A stretch of DNA of 64,000 bases from Streptomyces sp. NBC_00239 (GTDB lineage Bacteria > Actinomycetota > Actinomycetes > Streptomycetales > Streptomycetaceae): positions 3,782,001-3,846,000 of the forward strand of contig NZ_CP108095.1 of NCBI RefSeq assembly GCF_036194065.1, in the 5' to 3' direction. The notes beneath the pieces were generated by a model. The model ran no database searches. It saw only the letters and a program-made list of their open reading frames with translations, and was not told where the DNA came from. The position numbers were made by a program, and so were the translations under genes. This document shows, piece by piece, positions 1 through 9,538 of the stretch (positions are counted from its first letter, which is position 1; every line of letters begins with the position of its first letter).

Positions 1-110
1 GCATGCGGGAGCGGGTGGGCATGGTGGGCGGCACGCTGGACGCGGGGCCGCGGCCCGGCGGCGGCTTCCGGATCAGTGCGCTGCTGCCCCTGAAGGGAAA
101 GGGATCTTAA
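1..110 (+). CDS. Sensor histidine kinase, C-terminal fragment
   Basis: Only the last 35 or so codons are in the window, ending at TAA 108-110. The tail reads MRERVGMVGG, then GGGFRISALLPL, which is the usual end of the HATPase_c domain in NarX/DesK-type kinases (the G2 box region and final beta strand). It stops 3 bases before a NarL-family response regulator, so the two form a two-component pair. Family assignment rests on this short tail and the neighbour. Confidence 0.75.
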   Translation, partial: MRERVGMVGGTLDAGPRPGGGFRISALLPLKGKGS

Positions 111-113
111 GAG

Positions 114-794
114 ATGTCCATCCGCGTGATGCTGGTCGACGACCAGATGCTGCTCCGGACCGGCTTCCGGATGGTGCTGGCCGCACAGCCGGACATGGAG
201 GTGGTCGCCGAGGCCGGTGACGGCCTTGAGGCACTGGAGGTGCTGCGGGCGACGACCGTGGACGTGGTCCTGATGGACGTCCGCATGCCCAGGCTCGACG
301 GGGTCGAGGCCACCCGGCGGATCTGTGCGCCGGAGAACCACCCCAAGGTGATCATCCTGACCACCTTCGACCTCGACGAGTACGCGTTCTCGGGACTGAA
401 GGCGGGTGCGAGCGGCTTCATGCTGAAGGACGTGCCGCCGTCCGAGCTGCTGGCGGCGATCCGCTCGGTGCACAGCGGGGACGCGGTGGTCGCGCCGTCG
501 ACCACGCGCCGCCTGCTGGACCGGTTCGCGCCGATGCTGCCGACGACGACGCAGGAGCCGCAGCACAAGGAGCTGGAGCGGCTGACCGACCGCGAGCGCG
601 AGGTCATGCTGCTGGTCGCGCAGGGCCTGTCGAACGGCGAGATCGCGGCCCGCCTGGTGCTGTCCGAGGCGACGGTCAAGACCCACGTGGGCCGCATCCT
701 CACCAAGCTGGGCCTGCGCGACCGCGTCCAGGTCGTCGTCCTCGCCTACGAGACGGGCCTGGTGCGCGCCGGCGGGGGCGGCGGAGCGGCGTAA
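114..794 (+). CDS. NarL/FixJ-family response regulator
   Basis: A 226-residue two-domain regulator. The receiver domain spans about residues 4-120, with acidic residues D9-D10 and the phosphoacceptor D55 in VVLMDVRMP. A LuxR-type helix-turn-helix follows at about 158-220 (LTDREREVMLLVAQGLSNGE, then ATVKTHVGRI). It starts 3 bases after the stop of the kinase fragment, so the pair is translated as one operon. It ends in a glycine/alanine-rich tail. The promoters controlled are not visible. A large inverted repeat just downstream probably ends the transcript. Confidence 0.92.
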   Translation: MSIRVMLVDDQMLLRTGFRMVLAAQPDMEVVAEAGDGLEALEVLRATTVDVVLMDVRMPRLDGVEATRRICAPENHPKVIILTTFDLDEYAFSGLKAGASGFMLKDVPPSELLAAIRSVHSGDAVVAPSTTRRLLDRFAPMLPTTTQEPQHKELERLTDREREVMLLVAQGLSNGEIAARLVLSEATVKTHVGRILTKLGLRDRVQVVVLAYETGLVRAGGGGGAA

Positions 795-802
795 CCCCCG
801 GC

Positions 803-831
803 GGCCCCGGGCCCGGGCCGGGCCCGGGGCC
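803..831. terminator. Bidirectional terminator hairpin
   Basis: A perfect 13-bp inverted repeat (GGCCCCGGGCCCG, 3-nt loop, complement) lies between the convergent response regulator (ends 794) and PH-domain gene (ends 843). There is no T-run, as is common for Streptomyces terminators. Confidence 0.65.
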
Positions 832-842
832 CGCTGCGGGCC

Positions 843-2168
843 TCAGGTCATCCAGCGGTCGGGGCGGGCGTCGGCGCGGCCGGTGCGGGAGCGGTCGGCC
901 TGCGCCCACAGCAGGGCGGACGCCTCGGCGGCGGGCCGCAGCCGGGCCGTGACGGTGCCGTTCGCGCCGGTGTCCACGCGGACGTCCGCGACGCCCCGGG
1001 CCCGCTCCCACGGGCCCTGGCTCAGCCGTACGCTCTGCACCTTCGCGTGCGGCACCACCTCGGTACGCCGGCACAGCCGGCCGTGTCGGGCGGCGAACAC
1101 CTCGTCCGAGACGGCCAGCCCGTACCCCTTCCACCAGACCGGCACCACCCACCGGGAGCCCCGCCGCGGCGCGGGCGCGAAGTCGAGCGCGGCCAGGTCC
1201 ACCCCGGGCAGCACCCGGGCGATCACCGCGGCCGCCTCCGCCCGCGCGGCGACCGGCACCAGGACCTCGTTCGAGGACCCGGCCACCGCCAGCTCCACCC
1301 GGACCCAGCCGCGCCGCCGCCACAGCAGCGGCTCCACGATCCGTACGGTCTGCACCCGGCCCGGCGGCACGGTCTCGTGCGCCCGGTCCAGCAGGCCGTG
1401 GTCGAGCCGCAGCCCGTCCGGGGACTCGGCGACGGTCCAGTCGTACTCGGACAGGAACCGCCCGGCGCTGGCCGACCACGCGCCGCCCAGGACCGGCACC
1501 AGGACCGCGAGGGCCACCCACACGCTGTCGCTGAGCCACCACACCACCACCGGCGCCAGCACCCCGGCGGCCAGGGCCGCCCACACCCCCGCGGTCAGCA
1601 GCATCGACACCACCAGGCGGCGCGGCCCGACCCGCAGCAGCTCGTGCACCGGCGCCTCCCCGACGGCCGCCGCCTCCTCCGGGGCGAAGCCGGCCGCGCG
1701 GGCCAGCAGCTCGGCGCGCAGCGAGCGGGCGTCCCGCTCGGCGAGGTAGGCCAGCTCGTCCTTGTCCTCGGTGCCGATCACGTCGAGCTTGAGCTTGGCG
1801 ACCCCGGCCACCCGGGCCAGCAGCGGCTGCGTGACGTCGACGGCCTGCAGCCGGTCCAGCCGGATGTGCGCGGTCCGCCGGAACAGCAGCCCGGTCCGGA
1901 TCCGCAGCTCGGTCGCGGTCACCGAGTAGTAGGTGAACCACCAGGTCAGGAAGCCGTACAGGCCGGCCGCCAGCAGGACCGCGGCGACGATCGCCGTGCC
2001 CAGGCCGGTGGACAGGCCGTGGGACCACTCGCGGGCCCGCTCCGGCTGCTGGAAGACGAGGCCGGCGAGCAGCGCCACCGGCGCCCAGGCCCGCCGGAAC
2101 GGCGTCACCGGATGCAGCCGCCGCTCCCCGTCCCGCACCCGCCCGGCTTCCCGCACCCGCCCGGTCAC
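843..2168 (-). CDS. PH domain-containing membrane protein (YdbT-like)
   Basis: A 441-residue protein with an N-terminal hydrophobic pair (ALLAGLVF and AAVLLAAGLYGFLTWWF), followed by bacterial PH-like (bPH2) modules with the signatures YYSVTATELRIRTGLLFRRT and HIRLDRLQAVDVTQPLLAR. A second pair of membrane segments lies mid-protein (AALAAGVLAPVVVWWL) and a further PH-like repeat follows. The GTG start at 2168 is chosen because GTG overlaps the TGA of the upstream PH gene (GTGA), which implies translational coupling. The YdbS/YdbT pair is a known bacterial arrangement; its biochemical role is unknown. Confidence 0.85.
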   Translation of the reverse strand: MTGRVREAGRVRDGERRLHPVTPFRRAWAPVALLAGLVFQQPERAREWSHGLSTGLGTAIVAAVLLAAGLYGFLTWWFTYYSVTATELRIRTGLLFRRTAHIRLDRLQAVDVTQPLLARVAGVAKLKLDVIGTEDKDELAYLAERDARSLRAELLARAAGFAPEEAAAVGEAPVHELLRVGPRRLVVSMLLTAGVWAALAAGVLAPVVVWWLSDSVWVALAVLVPVLGGAWSASAGRFLSEYDWTVAESPDGLRLDHGLLDRAHETVPPGRVQTVRIVEPLLWRRRGWVRVELAVAGSSNEVLVPVAARAEAAAVIARVLPGVDLAALDFAPAPRRGSRWVVPVWWKGYGLAVSDEVFAARHGRLCRRTEVVPHAKVQSVRLSQGPWERARGVADVRVDTGANGTVTARLRPAAEASALLWAQADRSRTGRADARPDRWMT

Positions 2169-2665
2169 AGTCCCGCCGACCTTGCCTGGCCGAGCTCGGT
2201 CAGCCGGTCGCGCAGCCGCTCGGCCTCGGCGGGCAGCAGGCCCGGGATGCGGGCGTCGGTGGCCGCCGCGGCCGTGTGCAGTTGTACGGAGGCCAGCCCG
2301 AAGCGGCGTTCCAGCGGCCCCGAGGTGACCTCGACCAGCTGCATCCGCCCGTACGGGACCACCGTCTCCTCGCGCCACAGCACCCCGCGCGAGATCAGCA
2401 GGTCGTCGGCGCGCTCCGCGTACCGCCAGGACCGCCAGTTGCGGCCGAGCAGCACCCACCCCCAGCCGAGCAGGCCCAGCGGCAGCGCCGCGAAGGCCGC
2501 CCAGGCGGGGCCGGCGAACACCCACAGCAGCACCCCGGCCGCCACCGCGGCCGCCCCCAGCCAGAGCGCCAGCAGCAGCCTGCGCAGTGACAGCAGGCCG
2601 CCCGGCAGCCCCGTCCACCGCGGCTCGGTCCGCCCGCCGTGCCCGTCAGTCGTCCCCGTATCCAT
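2165..2665 (-). CDS. PH domain-containing membrane protein (YdbS-like)
   Basis: A 166-residue protein with two transmembrane helices at about residues 28-75 (LALWLGAAAVAAGVLLWVFA and AALPLGLLGWGWVLL), then one bPH2 domain. The domain shows the typical pattern DDLLISRGVLWREETVVPYG, then MQLVEVTSGPLERRFGLASV. It is the first gene of a two-gene unit with the larger PH protein, overlapping it by 4 bases. It is divergent from the nuoD-like gene that starts about 30 bases away, so both promoters share that short gap. Function unknown. Confidence 0.85.
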   Translation of the reverse strand: MDTGTTDGHGGRTEPRWTGLPGGLLSLRRLLLALWLGAAAVAAGVLLWVFAGPAWAAFAALPLGLLGWGWVLLGRNWRSWRYAERADDLLISRGVLWREETVVPYGRMQLVEVTSGPLERRFGLASVQLHTAAAATDARIPGLLPAEAERLRDRLTELGQARSAGL

Positions 2666-2696
2666 TCTTCAACCCTAGGGCTGAGACACTGTGCGC

Positions 2697-3839
2697 ATGA
2701 CGGAGACGACGGTCGGCATCGGCGGAGCGGCGGAGAGCACCGACATGGTGCTCAACATCGGCCCCCAGCACCCTTCCACGCACGGCGTGCTGCGCCTGCG
2801 GCTCGTACTGGACGGCGAGCGCATCGTCAGCGCCGAGCCGGTGGTCGGCTACATGCACCGCGGCGCCGAGAAACTCTTCGAGGCCCGCGACTACCGCCAG
2901 ATCGTCATGCTGGCCAACCGCCACGACTGGCTGTCCGCCTTCTCCAACGAGCTCGGCGTGGTCATGGCCGTCGAGCGGATGCTCGGCATGGAGGTCCCGG
3001 AGCGGGCGGTGTGGATGCGCACCCTCCTCGCCGAGCTGAACCGGGTCCTGAACCACCTGATGTTCCTCGGGTCGTACCCCCTCGAACTGGGCGGAATCAC
3101 CCCGATCTTCCACGCGTTCCGCGAGCGCGAGGAGCTCCAGGCCGTCATGGAGGAGATCTCCGGCGGCCGCATGCACTACATGTTCAACCGGGTCGGCGGC
3201 CTCAAGGAGGACCTGCCGCTGGGCTGGCTCGACCGGGCGCGCGCCGCCATCGCGGACGTCAGTACGCGCATGGACGTCTACGACAACCTGGTCCTCGGCA
3301 ACGAGATCTTCCGCGGCCGCACCCGCGGCGTCGGCGTGCTGTCCGCCGAGGCGGTCCACGCGTACGGGGTCAGCGGGCCCATCGCGCGCGCCTCGGGCGT
3401 CGACTTCGACCTGCGCCGCGACGAGCCGTACCTCGCGTACGGGGAGCTCCAGGACACCCTCAAGGTGGCCACCCGGCAGGAGGGCGACTGCCTGGCCCGC
3501 TTCGAGTGCCTCTTGGAACAGACTCACAACTCGCTCGAACTGGCGACGGCCTGCCTGGACCGGCTCGCCGAACTGCCGCCCGGCCCGATCAACCAGCGCC
3601 TCCCCAAGGTGCTGAAGGCGCCGGAGGGCCAGACGTACGCCTGGACCGAGAACCCGCTCGGCATCAACGGCTACTACCTCGTCTCGAAGGGCGAGAAGAC
3701 CCCGTACCGCCTGAAGCTGCGCTCGGCCTCGTACAACAACATCCAGGCGCTGGCGGTGCTGCTGCCGGGCACGCTGGTCGCTGACATGGTCGCCATCCTC
3801 GGTTCGCTGTTCTTCGTCGTCGGCGACATCGACAAGTAA
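2697..3839 (+). CDS. nuoD: Orphan NADH-quinone oxidoreductase subunit D paralogue
   Basis: A 380-residue homologue of the 49-kDa/NuoD subunit of respiratory complex I. The hallmark [15 protein letters not shown] is at 20-34, [20 protein letters not shown] at 58-77, and a family-typical C-terminus ([19 protein letters not shown]) closes the protein. No other nuo gene is nearby, so this copy is outside a complex I operon; its partners are unknown. The quinone-site His (H29) is kept, but the position that is Tyr in canonical subunits (RMDY) is Trp here (RHDW, W78). ATG 2697 is chosen; a GTG at 2691 is also possible. A leaderless or near-leaderless mRNA is plausible. Confidence 0.9.
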   Translation: MTETTVGIGGAAESTDMVLNIGPQHPSTHGVLRLRLVLDGERIVSAEPVVGYMHRGAEKLFEARDYRQIVMLANRHDWLSAFSNELGVVMAVERMLGMEVPERAVWMRTLLAELNRVLNHLMFLGSYPLELGGITPIFHAFREREELQAVMEEISGGRMHYMFNRVGGLKEDLPLGWLDRARAAIADVSTRMDVYDNLVLGNEIFRGRTRGVGVLSAEAVHAYGVSGPIARASGVDFDLRRDEPYLAYGELQDTLKVATRQEGDCLARFECLLEQTHNSLELATACLDRLAELPPGPINQRLPKVLKAPEGQTYAWTENPLGINGYYLVSKGEKTPYRLKLRSASYNNIQALAVLLPGTLVADMVAILGSLFFVVGDIDK

Positions 3840-3924
3840 CGCCAGAAACAGACAAGTTGCAGCAGGCATCCGGGCAGCACGGCGGAGGAAGACAGCCACG
3901 CGGACGCCTGCCTAGCCTGAAGAG

Positions 3925-4809
3925 ATGATTTCTGGGATATACGCGGACTATCTTCGGCATCTCGGTGTCGAGGGCCGGGGCTCCCCTTCCGCAGAGGGCC
4001 TCTTCGACCTCCAGCAGGCCCACCTGGAGCACGTGCCGTACGAGAACATCGGCATCCAGGTCGGGCGCCCGCCGTGCATCGAACCGGAGTTATCGGCTCT
4101 CCGGTTCACCCTCGGCCGCGGCGGCTACTGCTTCCACCTCAACGGCGGCTTCGCCGCCCTCCTCGACCACCTCGGATACGACGTCACCCGCCACTACGGC
4201 GACGTCCACGTCGTCCCGTCCGAGACCGTCAACGGCCACCACCTCGCGCTGACCGTCCGCGTGGACGGCAGGGAGTACCTGGTCGACGTCGGCCTGGGCG
4301 ACGGCCCGCTGCTGCCGCTCCCGCTGCGCGAAGGCACGTACGAGCAGCTGGGGTTCACGTACCGGCTGGAGCGTACGAGCGGCCCGGCGGCCGGCCGTTC
4401 GGCGGGCTGGGTACTGCACCACGACGCGCGCGGGTCGTTCGAGCGGATGGTGTTCCACTCCGCCCCGGCGCAGATGACCGACTTCGACACCCCGCACTAC
4501 CGGCTCACCACCGGCGAGGACTCGCCGTTCGTCCGCACCTTCGCCATGATGCGCCGCCACCGCGGCGGTACGGACGCCCTGCGCGGCCGGGTCCTGACGC
4601 GCATCCGGCCGGACGGCAACGAGAAGCACGAGATCACCACCGAGCGCGAGTGGTTCGAGGTCTTCGGCTCCGTCTTCGGCCGCTCCCTGGTGGGGCTGAC
4701 GCCCGACGACCTGAGCGGGCTGTGGCAGCGGGTCTGCCGGGCGCACGACGCCTGGCTGGCGGCACGCGCCGCGGCGATGGCCGGCCGGCGCGTCGTCGGC
4801 GCCCGCTGA
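3925..4809 (+). CDS. Arylamine N-acetyltransferase
   Basis: A 294-residue NAT-family enzyme. It transfers acetyl from acetyl-CoA to arylamines, or in actinomycetes closes or releases aromatic-amine-started products. The catalytic triad is visible: Cys69 in GRGGYCFHLNGG, His106 in VNGHHLALTV and Asp121 in LVDVGLGDGPLL. Length and motif spacing match the family (about 280). It lies alone between nuoD and a small Cys-rich gene on the same strand, with no biosynthetic cluster around it, so a detoxification or housekeeping role is more likely than rifamycin-like amide synthesis. Confidence 0.92.
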   Translation: MISGIYADYLRHLGVEGRGSPSAEGLFDLQQAHLEHVPYENIGIQVGRPPCIEPELSALRFTLGRGGYCFHLNGGFAALLDHLGYDVTRHYGDVHVVPSETVNGHHLALTVRVDGREYLVDVGLGDGPLLPLPLREGTYEQLGFTYRLERTSGPAAGRSAGWVLHHDARGSFERMVFHSAPAQMTDFDTPHYRLTTGEDSPFVRTFAMMRRHRGGTDALRGRVLTRIRPDGNEKHEITTEREWFEVFGSVFGRSLVGLTPDDLSGLWQRVCRAHDAWLAARAAAMAGRRVVGAR

Positions 4810-4821
4810 GACACTGGCGCC

Positions 4822-5031
4822 ATGTCCACGTCTCCCCGCCGCGCCTGCCCCGCCTGCGGGCGCGACTGCGCCGTCACCGCCGGACGCATCGCCCGCCACG
4901 ATCCGCCCGCCAGCCGCGGGGACCTGGTCTCCTGCCCGGGCTCGCGGGCCCGGGTCGTACTGGGGGCCTCCGCGCCGGTCCTGGACGGCTTCACACTGCC
5001 CGACCTGCCGGGCCAGCTGCCGCTGTTCTGA
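4822..5031 (+). CDS. Small Cys-rich (zinc-binding?) protein
   Basis: A 69-residue basic protein, starting with ATG 12 bases after the NAT stop and so probably cotranscribed. It has CPACGRDC near the N-terminus, then RIARHDPP and a later Cys in LVSCPGSRARVV. This spacing suggests a small zinc ribbon. It ends with a Pro/Leu-rich tail (LPDLPGQLPLF). No catalytic domain is visible and the function is unknown. The coding call rests on the codon pattern, spacing and the ordered Cys/His pattern. Confidence 0.65.
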   Translation: MSTSPRRACPACGRDCAVTAGRIARHDPPASRGDLVSCPGSRARVVLGASAPVLDGFTLPDLPGQLPLF

Positions 5032-5044
5032 CGCGGCATGGCGG

Positions 5045-5072
5045 CGGCCGGCACCCGGGTGGGCGCCGGCCG
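5045..5072. terminator. Terminator hairpin between convergent genes
   Basis: The inverted repeat CGGCCGGC...GCCGGCCG, with an additional inner pairing ACCC/GGGT, lies in the 53-bp gap between the small Cys-rich gene and the convergent cyclophilin gene. Confidence 0.5.
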
Positions 5073-5084
5073 TCCGCCGGGGGA

Positions 5085-5582
5085 TCAGACGGTGCCGCAG
5101 TCCGAGATGACGATCTTCTTGCTGGTGTTGCCGGACTGGCTGCCGAGGGCCTCGATGGCCTTGACGACGTCCATGCCCTCGACGACCTCGCCGAAGACGA
5201 CGTGCTTGCCGTCCAGCCAGCCGGTGACGATCGTGGTGATGAAGAACTGCGAGCCGTTGGTGTTCTTGCCGGCGTTCGCCATGCTCAGCAGACCCGGCTT
5301 GGTGTGCTTCAGCTGGAAGTTCTCGTCGGCGAACTTCTCGCCGTAGATGCTCTTGCCGCCGGTGCCGTTCTGGTTGGTGAAGTCACCGCCCTGGAGCATG
5401 AAGTCCGGGATCACGCGGTGGAACGGGGAACCCTTGTAGCCGAAGCCGTGCTGGCCGGTGGCCAGCTCGCGGAAGTTCTGGGCCGTCTTCGGGACGACGT
5501 CGTCGTACAGCTTGAACTCGATGCGGCCGAGCGGCTCGCCGTTCGCGGTGACCTCGAAGAAGACGTTCTTGTTCTCGCTCAT
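5085..5582 (-). CDS. Peptidyl-prolyl cis-trans isomerase (cyclophilin)
   Basis: A 165-residue cytosolic cyclophilin, with no signal peptide, that speeds proline isomerisation during folding. Core motifs are present: [20 protein letters not shown], with the active-site Arg and the Phe/Met pocket, then [11 protein letters not shown], and the Trp loop [20 protein letters not shown]. The start at 5582 (MSENKN) is chosen over upstream in-frame starts because AGAGGAGC, a strong ribosome site, lies just before it and the length then fits the family. Confidence 0.95.
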   Translation of the reverse strand: MSENKNVFFEVTANGEPLGRIEFKLYDDVVPKTAQNFRELATGQHGFGYKGSPFHRVIPDFMLQGGDFTNQNGTGGKSIYGEKFADENFQLKHTKPGLLSMANAGKNTNGSQFFITTIVTGWLDGKHVVFGEVVEGMDVVKAIEALGSQSGNTSKKIVISDCGTV

Positions 5583-5724
5583 TGCTCTGCTCCTCTTGGA
5601 TTCGAATGTTCGCATCCGAGCATAGGAGACACCCCGGACAGACCACGGCACCGGACGACACACCAGGCCACAGCGCCCACACCCTCGGCCGACCGGGAGC
5701 CCCTCGCCCGGGCCCGCGGACCGG

Positions 5725-6867
5725 CTACGAGATCGCGGTGCGCAGCGAGGCGACGTCGATGGGCTCGGTCTCGTCGTGCTCGGTCAGGTCGACCACCTGA
5801 CCCACGGCCCGGTGGCCGGGGTCGCGCGGCTTGAACGCCGGGGCCGCCGACTCCGCCTTGTGGACCGCGAGGGCCTCGGCGCCGACCACGTCCGCGAGGT
5901 CCTCGTTCTGCACGGCCTCGATGGCCTCGCGCGCCTCGGCCGCCGTCTTGGTGCCGAAGAAGTCGAAACCGCCCTCGACGCGGGAGGCGGAGTGGCGGGC
6001 CGCGGTGGACGGCTCCACGCTGGTGGCGGCCGGTGCGGGGCGGCGGGCCGGCAGCGGGACGCCCGCCGCGAGGGCGACCGCGGTGCTCCGCGGTGCCTGC
6101 TCGGCCCGGCGGTGCTCACCGGAGCCGTGGCCCGACCGGGCGTCGGCTCCGGTCGCGGGCGCGGGCGCAATCTCGGTCGCGGCCTCGGCATCGGTCACGG
6201 GCGCGTTGCCGGCCGGGACGGCTCCTTTGGCCACGGCCGCCGCCTCCGCAGGCTCCGATTCCGCAGGCTCCGATTCCGCTTCCGCCGCCTCGGCCTTGCG
6301 GAGCAGGGCCGCCAGGGCGGCGTTGGCCCGGGCGTAGCCCATCGCGGTCGGGGCGCCGGCCGCCGTGCGGTCCTCGGAGACCGGGGGCAGTTCCCTGGGC
6401 GCCGCCGGGGCGGTGGCCTCGATGGCCAGCAGCCTGCGGTCCTCCAGGACGCTCGCCCGCTCGGTCTCGGCGGTCGCGTACCGGCGCAGCAGCGCCGCGT
6501 GCTCGCCGCGCAGGCCGGCGAGCTCCACGCGCTTGGCCCGCAGCTTCTTGTCCAGCTTGGCCCGCAGCGCCCGGGACTCCTCCAGATCGGACTCCAGTTC
6601 GGCTATCCGGTCCTCGGTGCGCCATTCGTCGCGGACCCGGTCCCGGGTCAGTTCGGCCACCCGGCGTCCCGCCGCCCGGTCCCAGCCGCGCATCACGACC
6701 GCACCCGACACTCCGGCGGCAGCGGTGAGCGCCACCAGGAGACGCAGCGCCAGGGGCTCCGCGAGCAGCCAGGCGACGGCGGCGCTGGTGACGGACACAC
6801 CGGCAATCGCCGAGGGGGTCAGCAGCCTGTGCAGGGGAGGTGATTGGCGGTGGCGTCCACGTGGCAT
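5725..6867 (-). CDS. Membrane-anchored coiled-coil protein, unknown function
   Basis: A 380-residue protein. After a short basic start (MPRGRHRQ) come two hydrophobic segments ([16 protein letters not shown] and [18 protein letters not shown]). A long charged alpha-helical stretch with heptad-like pattern follows ([20 protein letters not shown] onward), then a low-complexity Ala/Glu/Pro region, and a conserved-looking tail ([20 protein letters not shown], then [17 protein letters not shown]). This is the layout of secreted or integral membrane scaffold proteins of unknown role in Streptomyces. ATG 6867 is chosen as the start because the upstream extension is not protein-like. Confidence 0.75.
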   Translation of the reverse strand: MPRGRHRQSPPLHRLLTPSAIAGVSVTSAAVAWLLAEPLALRLLVALTAAAGVSGAVVMRGWDRAAGRRVAELTRDRVRDEWRTEDRIAELESDLEESRALRAKLDKKLRAKRVELAGLRGEHAALLRRYATAETERASVLEDRRLLAIEATAPAAPRELPPVSEDRTAAGAPTAMGYARANAALAALLRKAEAAEAESEPAESEPAEAAAVAKGAVPAGNAPVTDAEAATEIAPAPATGADARSGHGSGEHRRAEQAPRSTAVALAAGVPLPARRPAPAATSVEPSTAARHSASRVEGGFDFFGTKTAAEAREAIEAVQNEDLADVVGAEALAVHKAESAAPAFKPRDPGHRAVGQVVDLTEHDETEPIDVASLRTAIS

Positions 6868-6961
6868 GGCGTGAAATTTACAGGGCGAGGACGGGGTGTG
6901 GGGCAACCGCCCGGCAATCTGTTCCCGGCAGTTGCCCCACAGGTTGATCACAGCCGTACGG

Positions 6962-7942
6962 CTACTTCTTCAGCAGGCCCTTCGATTCCAGATATTCCTT
7001 CGCGACATCGGCCGGCTTGGCCCGCTCGGCGTCCACCTTGCGGTTGAGTTCCACGAGATCAGCCGTGGTCAGGGCCTTGGTGAGCTTGTCGAGGACGGCC
7101 GCGACCTCCGGGCCGCCGGCGTCCTTCGCATTCACGACAGGCAGGACGTTGTCGGCATTCTGCAGCTTTTTGTCGTCCTCCAGCAGGACCAGACCGAAGC
7201 TCTCCAGCGTCGCGTCCGTGGTGGTGGTGAGGACGAGCTGGTCGACACCGTCCTTGACCGCCTGCTTTGCCTGCGGGGTACCGACTCCCTTGGGGTCAAT
7301 ACCGGACACGTCGATTCCGTATTTCTGCTTCAGGCCGACCGCGCAGAACGGCCGCACGGCGCATTCGTCACCGGCGGCGATCTTCACCTTCAGCTTCGAC
7401 TTCCCAAGATCCGAAAGCGTCTTGAGCTTGTTCTTCTCGGCGAATTCCTTGGTGACCGCGAACGCGTTCTGGTCCACCGCACCACCGGCCGCCAGCGCCT
7501 TCAGACCGAGCGGCCCGGCGAGCTTCTCCAGCGCCGCCACCGTCGCCGCGACGTCGCTCGAGGCGACCGGCTTCTGCTCCGCCGCCTTCGAGCCGTTCAC
7601 CTTGGCGTTGAGGAACTCCGCGAGCGTCGCCGCGTATTCCGGTACGACGTCTATCTGGCCCTTCTCCAGGGCGGGCTCGTACAGCTCGCGGTTGGCGACC
7701 GTGGTGATCGACGTGCCGTAGCCGGCGTCCTCCAGCAGTTGCGCGTACAGCTCGGCCAGCACGTTCGACTCGGTGAACCCGGCCGAGCCGACGACCAGCG
7801 AGCCCTTCTTGTCCGTGTCGGACGCGGCGCTGCTGCCGCCGTCCTTGTTCTTCTCCAGGCTGTCGCCACCGCAGGCGGCGAGCGAGCCCGTCAGCGCCAG
7901 CACGCCCAGGGCCGCGCCGAGGACGCGCGAGGTCTTGCTCAT
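6962..7942 (-). CDS. Osmoprotectant ABC transporter substrate-binding lipoprotein
   Basis: A 326-residue OpuCC/ProX-OsmF type binding protein for quaternary amines such as glycine betaine or choline. The signal peptide ends in a lipobox (LAAC, Cys24), so it is a lipoprotein outside the membrane. The mature domain shows SLVVGSAGFTESNVLAELYA, LYEPALEKGQIDVVPEYAAT and VDQLVLTTTTDATLESFGLV, the usual OpuAC-fold landmarks. It is the last of three leftward genes with two permeases; the ATPase is divergent. The actual ligand cannot be read from sequence. Confidence 0.92.
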   Translation of the reverse strand: MSKTSRVLGAALGVLALTGSLAACGGDSLEKNKDGGSSAASDTDKKGSLVVGSAGFTESNVLAELYAQLLEDAGYGTSITTVANRELYEPALEKGQIDVVPEYAATLAEFLNAKVNGSKAAEQKPVASSDVAATVAALEKLAGPLGLKALAAGGAVDQNAFAVTKEFAEKNKLKTLSDLGKSKLKVKIAAGDECAVRPFCAVGLKQKYGIDVSGIDPKGVGTPQAKQAVKDGVDQLVLTTTTDATLESFGLVLLEDDKKLQNADNVLPVVNAKDAGGPEVAAVLDKLTKALTTADLVELNRKVDAERAKPADVAKEYLESKGLLKK

Positions 7943-8035
7943 GGGAACTCTCCGTTCACGGGATCAGGACGGGGGGAGGTCGGGAGGGGGCCGGAGGCGC
8001 GGGGCACGCCGGACCGGCGGAACGACCGGCAGGTG

Positions 8036-8698
8036 TCAGCGGCGCACCGGGCCCAGCAGCCGGTCGGCCGCCACCAGCACGCCTTCCACCAGCAGCGCCA
8101 GCAGCGCCACCAGCAGGGCGCCCGCGACGACCTGCGGGGTGTTGTACGTGTTGAAGCCGGCGGTGATGATCCGCCCCAGGCCGCCCTGGCCGACCATCGC
8201 CGCGATCGTGGCCGTGGCCACGACCTGGACGGCCGCCGACCGCAGACCGGTCATCACGAGCGGGCGGGCCAGCGGCAGTTCCACCTGGCGGAACAGCTGG
8301 CCGCCGGACATGCCCATGCCGCGGGCGGCCTCGATCACCGACCGGTCCACCTCGCGCATGCCCACGTACGCGTTGGTCAGCAGCGGCGGGAGCGCGAACA
8401 GCACGAGCGCCGTCACCGTCGGCACGTACCCCGCGCTGCGCAGCGGCGAGACCATGAAGAGGGCGAGCACCGCGAAGACCGGCACCGCCCGGCCCACGTT
8501 GGAGATGTTGACGGCGAGCGCGCCGCCCTTGCCGAGGTGGCCCAGCCCCAGGCCGACCGGCAGCGCGACCGCGCAGGCGATCAGCAGGGCCAGCCCGCTG
8601 ACGTACACGTGCTCGCCGAGCCGGTGCCACACCCCGCTCTCCCCGGACCAGTTGGCGCCGTCCGCCAGCCAGTCCCCCGCCTGTCCCACCACGCCCAT
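8036..8698 (-). CDS. Osmoprotectant ABC transporter permease 1
   Basis: A permease of about 220 residues with five or six membrane helices and the EAA loop VIEAARGMGMSGGQLFRQVE, then LPLARPLVMTGLR, that docks on the ATPase. The segment TIAAMVGQGGLGRIITAGFN is typical of OpuCB/OpuCD. It begins at ATG 8698 (GTG 8701 also possible), 4 bases after the stop of the second permease, so the two are translated together. With its partner it forms the heterodimeric channel. Confidence 0.92.
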   Translation of the reverse strand: MGVVGQAGDWLADGANWSGESGVWHRLGEHVYVSGLALLIACAVALPVGLGLGHLGKGGALAVNISNVGRAVPVFAVLALFMVSPLRSAGYVPTVTALVLFALPPLLTNAYVGMREVDRSVIEAARGMGMSGGQLFRQVELPLARPLVMTGLRSAAVQVVATATIAAMVGQGGLGRIITAGFNTYNTPQVVAGALLVALLALLVEGVLVAADRLLGPVRR

Positions 8699-8702
8699 CA
8701 CC

Positions 8703-9413
8703 TCAGGCCTCCTTCACCGCGGACGCCCGGGACGCCTTCGGCAGCCGGGACACCCGCGTCCACGGAGTGAGCAGCCGCTGCACTCCGAGCAGCAGCAGGT
8801 CGGCGACGAGCGCGAGGAGCACGCACAGCACGGAGGCGGTGAGCACCTGCGCCTTGAAGGACGTGTTGACGGCCGGGGCGATGAGGTTGCCCAGGCCGCC
8901 CTTGCCGACGATCGAGCCGACGGTCGTCAGCGCGACGGTCGAGACGGTGGCGATCCGCACCCCCGCGAGCAGCGCGGGCAGCGCGAGCGGCAGTTCGACC
9001 TGCCACAGCAGCCGGGCGGGCCCGTACCCCATGCCGCGCGCGGCCTCCCGTACGTCGTCCGGTACGGCCTCCAGGCCCGCCAGGACGTTGCGCACGAGGA
9101 TCGTCAGCGAGTAGAGCACCAGGCCCGTCACCACGAGCGAGGCCGACAGCCCGAACACGGGCAGCAGCAGCGAGAACATGGCGAGCGACGGGATCGTGTA
9201 GAGGAGCGTGGTCAGGCCCAGCACGGGCGCCGCCCAGCCCCGGCCGCGGCGGGCCAGCAGCGCGAGGGGCACGGCCACCGCGATCCCTATGAGCACGGAC
9301 AGCGCGGTGATCCAGACGTGCTCGACGGTCGCGTCGGTCAGCTCCTCGCTGCGCGAGCGCACGTACTCCCAGCAGACCCAGTCGTTGGCCACCAGACAGT
9401 TCCGTCCGGCCAT
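8703..9413 (-). CDS. Osmoprotectant ABC transporter permease 2
   Basis: A 236-residue permease paralogous to the gene after it. The EAA motif is VREAARGMGYGPARLLWQVE followed by LPLALPALLAG; the conserved GSIVGKGGLGNLIAPAVNTS follows. It is the first gene of the leftward permease-permease-lipoprotein operon. It starts 125 bp from the divergent ATPase gene, so that gap must hold back-to-back promoters. Confidence 0.92.
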   Translation of the reverse strand: MAGRNCLVANDWVCWEYVRSRSEELTDATVEHVWITALSVLIGIAVAVPLALLARRGRGWAAPVLGLTTLLYTIPSLAMFSLLLPVFGLSASLVVTGLVLYSLTILVRNVLAGLEAVPDDVREAARGMGYGPARLLWQVELPLALPALLAGVRIATVSTVALTTVGSIVGKGGLGNLIAPAVNTSFKAQVLTASVLCVLLALVADLLLLGVQRLLTPWTRVSRLPKASRASAVKEA

Positions 9414-9538
9414 CCCCTCACCCCCCGTCAGCCCCAGCCCTGTGTACAGCGACCATAACCCCGGGGGACGACCCGGGCGGTGATCTTTTGCACCGGGGCA
9501 ACACGCCCTTCACACAACCCTGGCACGGCTGCGGGAAG

